DNA from: Chamaelirium japonicum
Lineage: Eukaryota; Streptophyta; Magnoliopsida; Liliales; Melanthiaceae
Length of the DNA stretch: 64,000 bases
Assembly (NCBI GenBank): GCA_947650365.1
Contig: OX393553.1
Location: forward strand, 39,590,449-39,654,448
Direction: 5' to 3'
Part shown: piece after piece, positions 53,840-63,129 of the stretch
How positions within the stretch are numbered: the stretch's first letter is position 1
How the letters are laid out: each line of letters starts with the position of its first letter
The notes under the pieces: model-generated
What the model saw: only the letters and a program-made list of their open reading frames with translations
What the model was told of the DNA's origin: nothing
Database searches by the model: none
Made by a program: the position numbers and the translations under genes

Positions 53840-56800
53840 TTTCCGATGTTTTTCCGTTTTTTTCCGTTTTCATCGTATCTTTCCGATTTTTTCCCTTGTC
53901 GTTTTTTTCCCGTTTTCCGACTTGGTAACTATGGTTTCATCAAAGAGAAGAAGATAAGGAAAAGAAGCATATGCTTCCAGATATGACTATAAGGGGATAA
54001 GTAATTTGTATGTTAGCACATGTAATAAAAGTTATAATCAACCAACAATATAAATTTATGATTGTTTCCTAGTGAGCCTACAGTTGATACAGACGCTTAA
54101 TTATCGTGAAAAATATGAATATAAATGTATTTCACAATACAACTGATACAACAACAAAAAAAGTAATTGGAGATGTAACTCAAGAAATGATCAAGATGTA
54201 AATATAGCTAATAAATACTGGTCTAAGTCATCAGAGCAGTAGTTCCCATATTTATACAAATATACATATATGTTACAGAATCAGCAACCCGTGGGGGTTC
54301 CAGAGTTATAAATAATGGTAATCAAAATTTTAATATTTAAACACTTCGATAAGGAAAAGAATTTGAAAATAAATAAATAAACTCATTGAAATCTAAATAT
54401 GTGCAAAGAATACCATGGACCGTTGTGCTGAAAATATCGCATTCATTACCGCTACATATCTGCCAATTCACCTTCTCAGAGTTGAAGCCCAAGTATTATA
54501 CGTTAGAAACGACGTAAGGAAAACACTATAACATACTGCTCTGGTCCATCTGGAGACCCCTGCAGGCATAAAATCTGTAATGTGAAGTTAATTCAATGTT
54601 CCAACATAATGTGTACACATTACAGGTCAATAAGCATCACTTCACGTATAATCACTTTGTGTAATGCACAAAATTGCACAAGTTTAGAATTTCATTAAAC
54701 CATCAAAACTTAGAATATTATTTAATATACATCAGTTTCAAGGAAGAAAGAGACAGAATTACTACTTCCAGATACATCCAAATCAAGTGAAAATTTAACA
54801 TTAGTTTCAGCCTTGAACTTTGCTCCTTCAGCCTTTAGTGGAGACTACTTATATAACGATTCATTCTCCTCCATTGGTTGAAGCAAAAAAATCAATTATC
54901 TACTTCCATCAATAGGCCATAATATAAACCCCATTAGAAAAATAAATAAATACCTAACAAAGTTATCCTCAAAAGTTCTCCAATTCTATTGTCGGTTGAA
55001 TCCTGGGGGACTTTGGGGAAACTTTGGGGAACTTTTGAAAACTAAGAAGTACCCCAATAGTCGTGAAGGACCGTTGGAGTGGTACTTCAAACCCCATGTT
55101 AATCGTGTGGGACTTTGATGTAGCCTGATCCGGGAGACAATGATTATTTACTTGCTTATTATTTTGAGATTCCATCGCCTGTCTTCGGACAATATTTGGA
55201 CCGTTAGATCTTTAGTTATTAATTTTATCTTATTATGCTAGCCTATGGTGCGGGGTTATCGCACCCGACTAGACCAGCTAGCTAGATAGCTTATGTTTTA
55301 AGTGATTTAATATAACTGTGTCATGCATGATGACCGACAAAATCAGATGATGCATCCAACGGTGGATAAAAGCAAGCCCAAAAAGTCCATATATTAGAGC
55401 CAAATAATGGGGGTTCCCTTAATAAAAATAAAAAGGCATTAAAGCCCCCCCCCCCCTATTTTGTGGTACAGAAATCCCCACATGATTTTTCTCCCGTTAA
55501 AAAAAAGGCGTGGCCCCTTTTTTTAATAGTTGTACAAGTTTCATACGGCACTATACCCGAGGGGAAAAAAAGGTTGTGCGGTCTTTCTTCCTACCATGAC
55601 TCTCTATTCTTCTGACGTACGGAAACCAAGAGGATTCCACATGTTTCCCATTGCTTCACGCGTTCTCTCTTGTTTTCCACTTTGAGAAACCCTAGTCTAT
55701 ATTCTATAAAATAAAGGGAAGAAGAAAAGAAAGAAGATAGATTTGGATGATGGAAGACATCTCTTTGTGAGATCTTGAAGAAGAAGGGTGCTTCTTTGCC
55801 CCTCTCCGACTTCCGTGGAAATCCTCAGGCTTCTAATCCTTTTCTTCTACGCCAACTTCTACCCCTCGCATCTTCATCACTCGTCGGTTATTTTCTCCCG
55901 CAATCATTTCACATGTTACTAGACTTAGCTTGATCAGTGATGGTAGCTTCATCGTTGTCTTTCTTTTATCTTTGCATATATTTTTTTGTTGAAAGTATTA
56001 TTCACAAAGTTGTTTTGAAGTTTAATTTATTGCTATTGCATCTTTTCTTTATCCGTCAAATTATGAGCATGCTAATATAGCTTAGAATATTATTTACAGA
56101 TTAAAATCTATTTTGCTTGCTTAAATTAATATTTAAAATTCCAAAATAGCTAAAAAATCTTCCATCAATTACACGACTTTCATGCTTCGCAACCCGTTTT
56201 GCATTAGACTTTGAGAGCCGTAATCATTATTCGTGTAGGATGGAATATCTAATTAAGTTTTTAAGTGGAAAACTTCAAAGTCCCAGACTTATAAAATATA
56301 AAGTCAACTAGTTTCAAGTTCAATGCGCATAGGTGAAATTTCAAAATGCATGCGAGCCCAAGCTACTGAAGATATCACCCGCTGCACCACCCACCATCCA
56401 TCTCACCGCCAGTCCCTGCAGTACGTCGCCACCTGCTACTACTACCCTCGCCACTCGCCGCAGTGTAGGGGGGCTTCAAGTCTCAAATGAATAATTCAGG
56501 ATTCTGTGTGAGGAATTTTAAAGTCTATGACTCAAAGTCCTTCATAACATTAAATCCATCGCTTTCAAATTCATGAATTGATGACTTCATGAACTCAAAT
56601 GGACATGAAAGATCACAAGAGTGTTAGGAGTTCGTCAATTACAAGGTCCTTAACAACTTTAGAAATATAAATTTTTATGAGTTTTAGTGAAATATGCAAA
56701 TGCACTTAGATATCTTTCATTTCCTTTATCGCAAGGATTGTGAGCCCCTTCAAGATGGTCGTGGCTCATGCCGGATTGCCTATATGTAAGGCACCTGGGC

Positions 56801-59800
56801 CTAAACATTATTGCATGCCCCCATATCTCCTTGGTAATTGTAGGGGATAGGCAGCTCGTCCATATTTGGGTCCAACACATGGAAGTCGTCCAGAATTGAG
56901 CTGTGTCCCTCTAAGATCCTACTCAAGTGTTGTCAAATAATGGGTCATATTCTTCATTCAATCATCTCCTAAATTGGCATTGTGCATCGCATCCATATGG
57001 TGAGCCCATTTGGGCCATTTCTGAGTACATCATGTTGTGTCCACAATGGACACTTTGTCTGCATTGCTCAATATCTTTGGCACATTATCACTTGCTCTTT
57101 TGAGTTCTCCATTGCCCCATGTTGGAGCTCGTGACTTCACTTGCACTACTTGGACCGGTGAACCAACTGATCAATGTTAGATTGGCTTCTGCATCTCCCT
57201 TAGGTTGTCATCACCTCTTAAATGAGCAATAAGTGAGACATTATGAAGGAAGGACAATATTGAAACTAGTTCTACACTAATCCCATATGTGGAATCCTAT
57301 TATAGAAAAAGAGTCGGAAGCATATAAGTTCTTCAAAAAGGCAGAACATATCTAAATAACGAGAACAGGTTAATCATTTGAACATAAATAGATGGAATAA
57401 TGAAAAGAGACTAGAGCTACACCTCACATGAATGAAAATTGGAATTGCACCAAACCACAAAGTAGGGTTTCTTGAATTTGCTAGGTCACATCAAGGTATT
57501 CTCAAAGAGGAACAATCTTAAGATGTATCCAATATTCAATTGCTGAATACATAACTTTACCACCTTTATGGAAGAAAAAAAAAACGGGTATACAGACAAA
57601 AACGACCATCAACTTCTAAGCTTTTAAGAAACCTAAAATCATAAACATCAATCTCCACAAGTTCTAAAACATGCAATTAACCAAAACAACCAAAATACAC
57701 AACATATAAAGCCTAGACTTCCATTTTTGGTCAAGCCTTTTTTTTCAGTCTTGACATTTGACAAGCCAAAACACAATAGTTAAAGGAAGTTCTCTCCAAC
57801 ACAACTGACATCGAAGGCATGACTTCTAAGAATGAGTTTGATTGGCCTGTAATTGAAGTCCGAAAGCTTTTCAAAAAGCTCCACAAATTCTAAAATATGT
57901 AATTAACCAAAACAACTAAAATACATCGCATATAATGCCTAGAATTCCATTTTTGTTGACTCTCATGCCTCGGGCAAGTGATACTCGAAAACCACAAAAC
58001 ATTTTTATCAGTCCTTGCACAACTAATAGTTGCGTCCAAGGCATGATTACTGAAAATGAGCTGGATTCATCTACAGTTAAATCTGACAGCTTCCCTTCTC
58101 CTTGGAACTTGATCCTTTTTTGAATTTTAATTTGCATGATCACTTGTTGGGCTTCAATGTAATACCAATAGCATATTGGGGTAGAAAATTTGTGCTTTGT
58201 AACGAGTTTGTAGACTGGTAAATGTCACTCTAGATCATTATCAATCTTTTGGAAGTCTAGTGTTGTAATCATGTGCTCTCATTCTCAAACTTTCATTTCT
58301 AGTTCACAAAAATATCAAGAAAATTTCCTTCGCACATACGCAACATTTCATATTAAGCAACTCATTCCTTAGCTTCCTCTTGGACATAGGTGGTCAATAC
58401 ATAGCAATCTTGTCACCTCCAACACCATTATGCTCGAAGTGCGGGATTAATCCTCGACATTTGAAGATACATAGCAATCATGTCACCTCCAACACCATTG
58501 ATATGATCAAAGCACGCGTTAATTCTCGATATTTGAAGATAGGAATAAACCACACAAACATAAAATCTCTAGTAAGTAGACACAAACATCAAGTATCTTA
58601 AGCACACAATACAATGGTGCCCACTTAGAATGAAGCTTGCGATACGGTCCTCCCAATTATCATGGGTCAAAACGAACAAGAACTATCTCTTCCTTTCGGT
58701 TCAGCATATCTCCTATTCAAATTAGCTTTCTTGATGGACATGTTGTTAATTTAACTTTTGATACTAATAGAAATCTTTCAAGTGGACCATAGGCCAAGCT
58801 TTGGAGTTGCAGATTTTTCTAGAAAGGACCATATAAGTTGTCATGAGAACCATTGTAGCCATGTGGATAAGAATCGATAATATTGACATTAAGGTAGTGG
58901 ATTCCACATGCCCCTTTGTTCTTCCTCTTACCTACCTTTCTATTTCCTCTTACCCCTTTCTTCTTCTTTAATCTTGATTTTCTTTTTTTCTATTTGTATC
59001 CTCAATGATTCTAGCTACATAAATTTGCTTTCAGAGTTTAAAGACATAAACTATGACGGATTTTGAAATGAAAGATATTGTCGAAGCAATGAACTTAAAC
59101 TTAATTAACATATAAGCTTAAGTGTGCATGATCCAAGGTTTAGCTTTGGGTTTGGGTTCAAACAGGGTGGAAAATTATACACTTGGGCCGTAAACTATTT
59201 GAGTTCGGCCATTTAGGTTGAAATGTTAAGAAGATAAATATAATTAGAAGTTAGAATTGTAAAAATCAGAAGATTAAAAAATGGAGTGATAAATTTGAAA
59301 AAAAACTCTAATTTAACTTTGTCTTATATGGAGAAACTAAAGGAGCAACTATGCATTTCCAATCTTTTATGCATAGCTTGCCATACTTATTTGCATGACT
59401 AAGCAGCACTTATGAAAATTGAGTCCCACAAATATATTGCCATTTGACCAAAACATTGCAATCTATATTAACAAACAACAACAGACTCTGTGGGATTACA
59501 TAACTTGCCGATTGCAAGCATATGGATACGATAATTGCATGAGGCAAAACTTGATATGAGAATCACAAACAAACAAAGAAAATGGTTCTAATAGCAATGG
59601 AAGCAACAAAATGGGCAATTTGGAAAATATAGCAAGACTAACTGATGCTTGATCAATCTCAAGAAAGAATAAGATGGTAAAATTGAAAAGTGTGTCCCAA
59701 CTCCTAAGATGATCAAAACCTCTAATGTTTTACTTGCCTGTAAATTACAACTTCCACAGGAACTTTTGGATTTTTAACGAGTTAATCCATAGAACACTGA

Positions 59801-62307
59801 AACATGATCCATGGTATATCAATCACATTATGCTTATTCTGAATGAAATGTATTGGATTCAATCGAAGCCAACATCAAAGGACCATGGTTGATATCAATC
59901 AGTTCCAAACATTTGACCATCAAACTAATTTATATCGGTTTTAATCATCCTTAACATTTTGGATGCTTGATGTAGACGGACCAACGTCTATCTCGAGCAG
60001 ATGAACTTTATTTCTATTTCACTGCATTGTACTCAACTTATGTTTTCCATCATATATTTATTTGCGACGATCAGACCATGGGATGTTTAGTTGCCATTTT
60101 TATTAATTAGTTAGCCTAGGTGAGAGGGTTGTTCTCACCATGATGTTAGTGGGCAATCTCAAGCCTCTGCTAGTGGCCTAGTTGGCTCATAATGAAATAA
60201 GCAAGCATCATCGGATGCTCTCATGATCTCATCCAAAAGATGGGATTAAAAGGCTTCTACGTCCCCACCAAATGCGAGGATCGTACGACTTAAAGGAATG
60301 GAGGTATCAGAAGAGGTGCTCATATCAACAGGAAAAGAGCCAATAGTGGTGGACCCACCATATGAGCCGTCCTCTTAATTTTCCATGAGAACAAATCCCA
60401 ACGGGATTCTTTTTTCCTAATAAAAAAAAGAGGCTTTATTTTATTTTCGCACGGGGCCCACCCGCGTCCTCTTATTTCCACGCAAATGAGAGTCCGTAAG
60501 GGACTCTTTTCTCATGAAACGAGAAGCACTCCTCTTTCACGTCTTTCTCTTTCCTCTCCTTATACACCTTCCTCTCTCTTGTATTGCCTATTTTGGGCTG
60601 CCCTCCCCTTTTATAACCATAGGGCAGCCCAAAATAGGCAATACAAGAGAGAGGAAAGCGTTTAAGGAGAGGAAAGAGGAAGACGTGAATTAAAACCCCT
60701 AATGGACATAACTGGATTAGAGGTTGAATAGAACTTGAAGAGAGTATTCTTGACTTGAGACGTCACCTCCTTCGTCAACGATCGTCTAGCTTCTTCACCC
60801 TTCTTCTAGATCATCGATTTTAACCTCTCCGCCATATTTCCTCTAAATTCTAGTGCATATTTTGTCCTAAGAAGTGTCATAAAGTTTGCCCTCTCAATCT
60901 CCCTATGTCATGAACATTTCTTTAGAATTCATATTGTTTTGATAAAATTTGTGATTCTTCAACAAGCTTCAGTGAACTCGTACAGATACCTGAAGAGATC
61001 TTCAGATGTGTATTTCAGAGGATTGTAAATGATGAATCCTACTCAGCACTGCACTTTCTCTCTTGCGATTAGAGTCATATTGCAACAGAAGAGAGCTTCG
61101 TCTGCCATAAATTCTTCACTCATGAAAGATAATTGCCATCAGGCTCTAAGCATCCACCCAGATGAAAGTTGCTAAAGGATTAGGGTCCAACTAATGAGAA
61201 ACCCCTAGTTTCAAGCGTAAAGGCCTCTCCTTTAATTCTTGCTTCTAAGCAAAACTCGCAACTCGACCATATTAACACATCATATTGTCGCTGTCACTAG
61301 GTGTTGTTCAACCCCATAGATGAGTGTGATAAGAGACATGCTTAATTATAGGATTTGTGGGTTTGTACACCATCTCAAGGGATGGGTCTACATTGTAACT
61401 TGAACTCAAGGTGATGACATTGGTTGTGTCAGTGTTGGACCTAAACTACTCGACCAGATGTCCGATAAATTGATCTTTATTTTACATAAAACATGCACAT
61501 TAAAAAAATTATGAACTGATCAATAGCAGAAAAATAGGGAAATGAATCAAGGTGACACTTACCCTAGGCTGCGGATGGAGCGTCCCAGAGCGGAAAACTC
61601 TCTGTATGTCTATTCCAAGTTCAAACACAAACAAATCTTTTCCCAATTCACAAAACACAGAAATTGCGACAAAATCATAGGAAGAACAAAAAAATGCGTC
61701 AAGGATACAGCACAGAGCGAGGGAGAGGGCGCCCGATAGCAGCGACGGGACGCCGCCCAGGGCCGCACGGTCGGGGCCCTTGCCAAGCCGCCGGCGGTCC
61801 TCGGCCACGAACTCCTCCAGCCGTCGCAAGACCTCGGAGCTGACGGCAGGCGCTTTCCCACCCTCAGAGGCGGTCCCGTCCGAGTTGTATATGTAACCAC
61901 AGGAGCCGACGCCCGAGGCGATAAGGACGACCTGGTTGAACTGGTTGAGGAGGAGAGCAGAGTTCAAGAAAGGGATCACCTGGCACGGACGAACCAGGGA
62001 CCACAAGGTTAGGTTATTGATGTTCCTTTCAGAAGGGTGGGAGGGAGGGGAGGGAGAGCTCACGTGGTTGAGGAATTTGGAGAATGGAAGGGTGGCGGCG
62101 GAGTGGTGGGGGAGGTTGCTGCCGTCGACGCCGCCTCCGGCTGCGCCGCCCCAGAAGAAGGGGTTCGCGTCTAGTAGGACCACGAGCAGGCTGACATCGT
62201 CTGTGGTTGCATGGAAGGAGAAAGGGATTAGAGAGAGATAGGGAATCCGACGAAGGGGAGAAGCAGCAACGCCTACCGGAGTAGAGCTTCGACGAAACGG
62301 AGGCCAT
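35076..62307 (-). CDS. TFB4: TFIIH subunit TFB4/GTF2H3 (p34), ten coding exons joined; C-terminal tail exon not found
   Basis: This is a core subunit of general transcription factor TFIIH, which acts in RNA polymerase II promoter opening and nucleotide excision repair in the nucleus; in the family it pairs with p44/SSL1. Exons read 62307-62277, 62200-62064, 61979-61709, 61609-61563, 54574-54537, 54459-54414, 48449-48399, 48236-48168, 40930-40854 and 35171-35076. They join in phase to 287 codons plus two bases. The N-terminal vWA domain starts [18 protein letters not shown]. Later blocks are [56 protein letters not shown] and [20 protein letters not shown]. The C-terminal zinc-binding module is [17 protein letters not shown] ... 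CSTCG. All introns are GT-AG. The length matches the family apart from a short tail. Four introns are 5.7-7.2 kb and transposon-filled. The start ATG has the strong context AACCATGGCC. Confidence 0.97.
35180..35990. other. TFB4 intron 9, left part; nothing else recognised
   Basis: AT-rich intronic sequence without element boundaries or domains. Confidence 0.5.
35992..36955. mobile_element. Element with GTGCGGTCGCAC-type repeats (hAT-like ends, about 0.96 kb)
   Basis: The left end CAGTGTTGTCGTGTACGACT pairs with the inverted right end CATTGTTAAGTGCGACTGCA. Short motifs such as TGCGGTCGCACAA and their inversions recur throughout. A roughly 183-bp block starting near AATACATAGAAGCAGTG (36371) is duplicated in tandem from 36554. 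No clean target duplication was found, so the outer limits are provisional. Confidence 0.65.
37066..37460 (+). mobile_element. hAT MITE, family 1, copy 2 (395 bp) in TFB4 intron 9
   Basis: Perfect 8-bp duplication CTTTTTAG (37058-37065 and 37461-37468). Ends CAATGATATAGGGGACACC and, inverted, CTATGATCTATAGACAC. GTGTCGACACGG palindromes lie near both ends. An internal TA microsatellite (37306-37362) is expanded relative to the other copies. Confidence 0.95.
37507..38034 (+). mobile_element. hAT-like element, CCTAGGCGG family, complete copy (528 bp) in TFB4 intron 9
   Basis: Perfect 8-bp duplication CCAAAAAA (37499-37506 and 38035-38042). Ends CAGTGTTCTAAAAAGCG and, inverted, CAAGGTTCTAAAAAGCG. 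Both subterminal zones are dense in GGCGCCTAGGCG motifs. About four roughly 30-bp units of GGCTGAGGCTGGCCAGGCGG follow at 37665-37778. The rest is AT-rich. Non-coding. Confidence 0.92.
38930..39800 (+). pseudogene. RTE-type LINE remnant (3' half) in TFB4 intron 9
   Basis: Antisense to TFB4. Broken frames give [20 protein letters not shown] then [14 protein letters not shown] (39365-39460), the conserved block after RT in plant RTE-type LINEs, and further 3'-end-like sequence to about 39800. Upstream frames (38990-39230) match the 44.7-44.9 kb region of the other copy (KLELWR / AKAEYMECN). Many stops. Confidence 0.8.
39930..40390. repeat. GGTTCGG/CCGAACC-rich tract
   Basis: Motifs such as ACGGTTTGGGTTT, AATCCAAACCGAA, GATCCGGC and GGACCGAACC occur in both orientations, as in non-autonomous hAT-like elements. 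Ends and a target duplication were not confirmed. Confidence 0.4.
40854..40930 (-). CDS. TFB4: TFB4 exon 9
   Basis: Acceptor ATGCAG; encodes [20 protein letters not shown] then VDFRA plus two bases of Ser; donor GTACGT. The 5,682-bp intron 9 follows. Confidence 0.97.
41225..42110. repeat. Diverged segmental duplication within TFB4 intron 8
   Basis: 41225-41415 and about 41940-42110 share an ordered series of blocks (CAAACACAAGACA, CCGATGAGTG, TTAGATT(G/T)(C/T)CATT(A/G), AATATGAAGAATCAG). The exon-like open frame between them (41437-41673, minus) is not recognised. Confidence 0.45.
42519..42919. mobile_element. Tourist-type (PIF/Harbinger) MITE, 401 bp, in TFB4 intron 8
   Basis: Ends GGGTCCATTCTTTTCGCC and, inverted, GGGTCCGTTCTTTTGACG, flanked by TAA on both sides (42516-42518 and 42920-42922). 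Non-coding. The open frames inside are shadows. Confidence 0.88.
43860..45500 (+). pseudogene. RTE-type LINE reverse transcriptase remnant in TFB4 intron 8
   Basis: Antisense to TFB4. Blocks in order: [27 protein letters not shown] (about 44083), [17 protein letters not shown], then after a hAT insertion [70 protein letters not shown] and MRMLRWMC. The catalytic FADD motif has become FVGK, so it is dead regardless of its stops. The 3' end has the ADPK-MG and GGTTATG tail typical of this LINE type. Confidence 0.9.
44182..44517 (+). mobile_element. hAT MITE, family 1, copy 3 (336 bp), inserted in the LINE RT
   Basis: Perfect 8-bp duplication GAAATTAT (44174-44181 and 44518-44525). Removing the element and one duplicate restores the RT reading [16 protein letters not shown]. 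Internal sequence closely matches copies 1 and 2, with a short TA run at 44425-44446. Confidence 0.96.
45561..46342 (+). mobile_element. hAT element, family 2 (CATAGT ends), 782 bp
   Basis: Perfect 8-bp duplication GTTCTAAG (45553-45560 and 46343-46350). Ends CATAGTCACAAAGTTCGG and, inverted, CATAGTCACAAAGTTTGG. Subterminal AAAAACGCG and TTTAAAACGCG motifs are shared with 53519-53933. It lies in TFB4 intron 8, just after the RTE LINE. Confidence 0.93.
45678..45893 (+). pseudogene. Acidic frame inside the hAT element, possible transposase tail
   Basis: A 71-codon frame ends ...[19 protein letters not shown] then [18 protein letters not shown] and a stop. Acidic tails of this kind occur at the C terminus of some plant hAT transposases, so this may be a deletion remnant of the parental gene. 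No dimerisation domain is visible, and a chance frame is possible. Confidence 0.4.
46360..48160. other. TFB4 intron 8, right part; no gene recognised
   Basis: Contains a CCTCCCT run near 46725 and short open frames without recognisable domains (for example 47261-47476 minus). Confidence 0.4.
48168..48236 (-). CDS. TFB4: TFB4 exon 8
   Basis: Acceptor TTTCAG; encodes [20 protein letters not shown] then YLS; donor GTAAGT. The 7,237-bp intron 8 follows. Confidence 0.97.
48308..48371. repeat. (TA)n microsatellite filling TFB4 intron 7
   Basis: About 31 TA units with one AGA interruption, between the donor of exon 7 and the acceptor of exon 8. Confidence 0.97.
48399..48449 (-). CDS. TFB4: TFB4 exon 7
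   Basis: Acceptor TGTCAG; encodes [17 protein letters not shown]; donor GTGATG. Intron 7 is 162 bp and mostly a TA microsatellite. Confidence 0.97.
48480..49920. other. TFB4 intron 6, left part; unassigned
   Basis: Several plus-strand frames of mixed composition (for example 48805-48999, with Met-Thr-Lys-Asn start and an A-run) hint at an old LINE-like remnant, but no diagnostic motif was found. Confidence 0.35.
49930..50175. repeat. Degenerate tandem repeat, period about 65-75 bp
   Basis: Units share (C/G)A(T/A)TTTAGCTTT, AACTT and TTAGGG(A/G)CAT(A/T)GGG blocks, about four copies. Confidence 0.6.
50250..51110. repeat. Degenerate tandem array, period about 110 bp, in TFB4 intron 6
   Basis: About seven units share the order TTGAAGATCACCCGAGAGTG, CTTGATCCCTT, GCCAAGGTAAAGG, GACTTGAT and TTTTGACTTG with considerable divergence. 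Open frames inside (for example 50316-50528 and 50722-50982, minus) reflect the repeat and are not genes. Confidence 0.8.
52061..52405. mobile_element. Mutator-type MITE with about 95-bp inverted ends (345 bp)
   Basis: The left arm begins GGGCAAATTACAAAACCTCC and the right arm, inverted, GGGCAAATTACAAATACCTC. Similarity continues through TGAACTATACACC, TCATTTC and AACAATTTGATCC for about 95 bp. Flanks TTGTTTTTA and TTGTTTTAA give a 9-bp duplication with one mismatch, the Mutator length. In TFB4 intron 6. Confidence 0.9.
53519..53933 (+). mobile_element. hAT element, family 2 (CATAGT ends), second copy, 415 bp
   Basis: Perfect 8-bp duplication GTTTCATC (53511-53518 and 53934-53941). Ends CATAGTTACCAAATCGGG and, inverted, CATAGTTACCAAGTCGG. 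Interior rich in ACGCGTATAAAACGCG and TTTTTCCG motifs, with a TA run at 53814-53840. Related by ends and motifs to 45561-46342. Confidence 0.93.
54414..54459 (-). CDS. TFB4: TFB4 exon 6
   Basis: Acceptor TGGCAG; encodes (Q)[15 protein letters not shown]; donor GTATTC. The 5,964-bp intron 6 follows. Confidence 0.96.
54537..54574 (-). CDS. TFB4: TFB4 exon 5
   Basis: Acceptor TTACAG; encodes [12 protein letters not shown] plus two bases of Gln; donor GTATGT. Intron 5 is 77 bp. Confidence 0.96.
54960..56470. other. TFB4 intron 4; retrotransposon-leader-like sequence, unassigned
   Basis: A C-run at 55447-55458, a TATAAAATAAAGGG block (55705) and GAAACCCTAG followed by CT-rich leader-like sequence resemble the promoter/leader part of a plant LTR. 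Matching LTR ends or coding domains were not found. Confidence 0.3.
56480..57640. other. TFB4 intron 4; no gene recognised
   Basis: Short frames only; a minus-strand 73-codon frame (56659-56880) has no recognised domain. Confidence 0.35.
57650..58100. repeat. Two-unit tandem duplication, period about 228 bp
   Basis: CCACAAGTTCTAAAACATGC then AATTAACCAAAACAACCAAA (from 57655) recurs as CCACAAATTCTAAAATATGT then AATTAACCAAAACAACTAAA (from 57883). Both are followed by TTCCATTTTTG and AAGGCATGA blocks. Confidence 0.75.
58399..58541. repeat. Two-unit tandem duplication, about 70 bp
   Basis: CATAGCAATC(T/A)TGTCACCT, CCAACACCATT, (G/C)GCG(G/T)(G/T)TTAAT, CTCGA(C/T)ATTTGAAGAT occurs twice in direct succession. 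Confidence 0.85.
58600..60530. other. TFB4 intron 4, unassigned AT-rich stretch
   Basis: No gene, element boundary or long repeat recognised; a short AGAGTCCGTAAGGGACTCTT hairpin lies at about 60489-60508. Confidence 0.4.
60538..60687. repeat. Inverted repeat, 67-bp arms and 16-bp loop, in TFB4 intron 4
   Basis: Arm 60538-60604 pairs with 60621-60687; the 67-bp arms differ at only a few positions (a TATACACC/AAACGC patch and one T/C). It would form a long, nearly perfect hairpin in either strand's transcript. No terminal motif or target duplication was identified. Confidence 0.9.
61563..61609 (-). CDS. TFB4: TFB4 exon 4
   Basis: Acceptor GAATAG; encodes (Y)[15 protein letters not shown]; donor GTAAGT. 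The 6,988-bp intron 4 follows and holds a 67-bp-arm inverted repeat. Confidence 0.95.
61709..61979 (-). CDS. TFB4: TFB4 exon 3
   Basis: Acceptor TGCCAG; runs from [20 protein letters not shown] to [11 protein letters not shown] plus one base of Tyr; donor GTATCC. Reading straight on gives a false 310-residue frame through introns. Intron 3 is 99 bp. Confidence 0.95.
62064..62200 (-). CDS. TFB4: TFB4 exon 2
   Basis: Acceptor CCACAG; completes Asp and encodes [17 protein letters not shown], a Gly/Ser-rich insert, and LPFSKFLNH; donor GTGAGC. It starts the vWA domain. Intron 2 is 84 bp. Confidence 0.95.
62277..62307 (-). CDS. TFB4: TFB4 exon 1
   Basis: Encodes [10 protein letters not shown] plus the first base of an Asp codon; donor GTAGGC. 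Intron 1 is 76 bp. Confidence 0.93.
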
Positions 62308-62517
62308 GGTTGGTCGTGCCGACCGGCACCGCCGTGGAGAGGGCGGGAGACGTGGAATACTGGTGAGTATCGGCTGACCCGACGGAGTGCGGGGCGGTTC
62401 GTCTGCTTTAGGGCCGCCGAAAAACCCAAGGCGCGGTCCAAACACCCGCTGGTTTCAGCTCCCGGTGGATTGAGCTTGTTGGCACCCGCAATTTTTTTTG
62501 GCGCCCAGATTTTTTTT
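62308..62517 (-). promoter_or_regulatory. TFB4 5' leader and proximal promoter
   Basis: GC-rich sequence directly upstream of the start codon on the minus strand. No TATA box was assigned; placement is by position. Confidence 0.45.
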
Positions 62518-63022
62518 TAAGGGGGATATTAACTATAGACCCACTATAACAGTGTTTATTTACATTTAGTCCAGCCAATAATTTTGGTTTTATGCAATGA
62601 GCAGCGGCAACGAGAAACACCACCATTCAGCTCAAGTTAAGAAATTCTAGTCTATGGTTCATCCCATGGCCCATATATTTTGTGTTTAGGGTTAGGTTTA
62701 GGTTCGGTTCGACGGCGACGAGCAGTGATTCGGTGGTTTAGGTTCAGATCGGCGACGGTAACGGGCGGATCCGGCGACGGCGAGGTGGTTTAGAGGTTCG
62801 TTGGTTCGATTGATTCGGTGACATGCAAAAGAAAATTTAAAATACTATGGAGGGTATTTTCGTCCATAGCATTTCAAACTCCTTTAGCTTAAAGGATTTG
62901 TTTATCAGGACCGCTCACACATTCCCCCTCTTTTTTATTAAGGGGGTATTAGCTATAGGGCCACTATAACAGCGTTGATTTACATTTAGTCCGGCCAATA
63001 ATTTTTGTTTTTATGCGGTCCA
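62518..63022. repeat. Pair of about 85-bp direct repeats upstream of TFB4
   Basis: AAGGGGGATATTAACTATAG, CCACTATAACAGTGTTTA and TTTACATTTAGTCCAGCCAA (62518-62600) recurs from 62939 as AAGGGGGTATTAGCTATAGG, CCACTATAACAGCGTTGA and TTTACATTTAGTCCGGCCAA. The roughly 340 bp between them contain CGGCGACGG motifs and no gene. Confidence 0.85.
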
Positions 63023-63129
63023 CGAAATGATTTCAAATTAAGAGACAATTCATGTATAACCATTGTAGGCTTAAGGGATTTTTTGCTAACCATTTTTTTT
63101 TTTAAATACCAAATATGCCAATGGGATAC

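Noticed and set aside
61509-62441. Single 310-residue minus-strand reading frame
   Set aside because: It reads through three short introns of TFB4. The family motifs fall in several segments separated by GT-AG introns, and the first exon ([10 protein letters not shown]) is in another frame.
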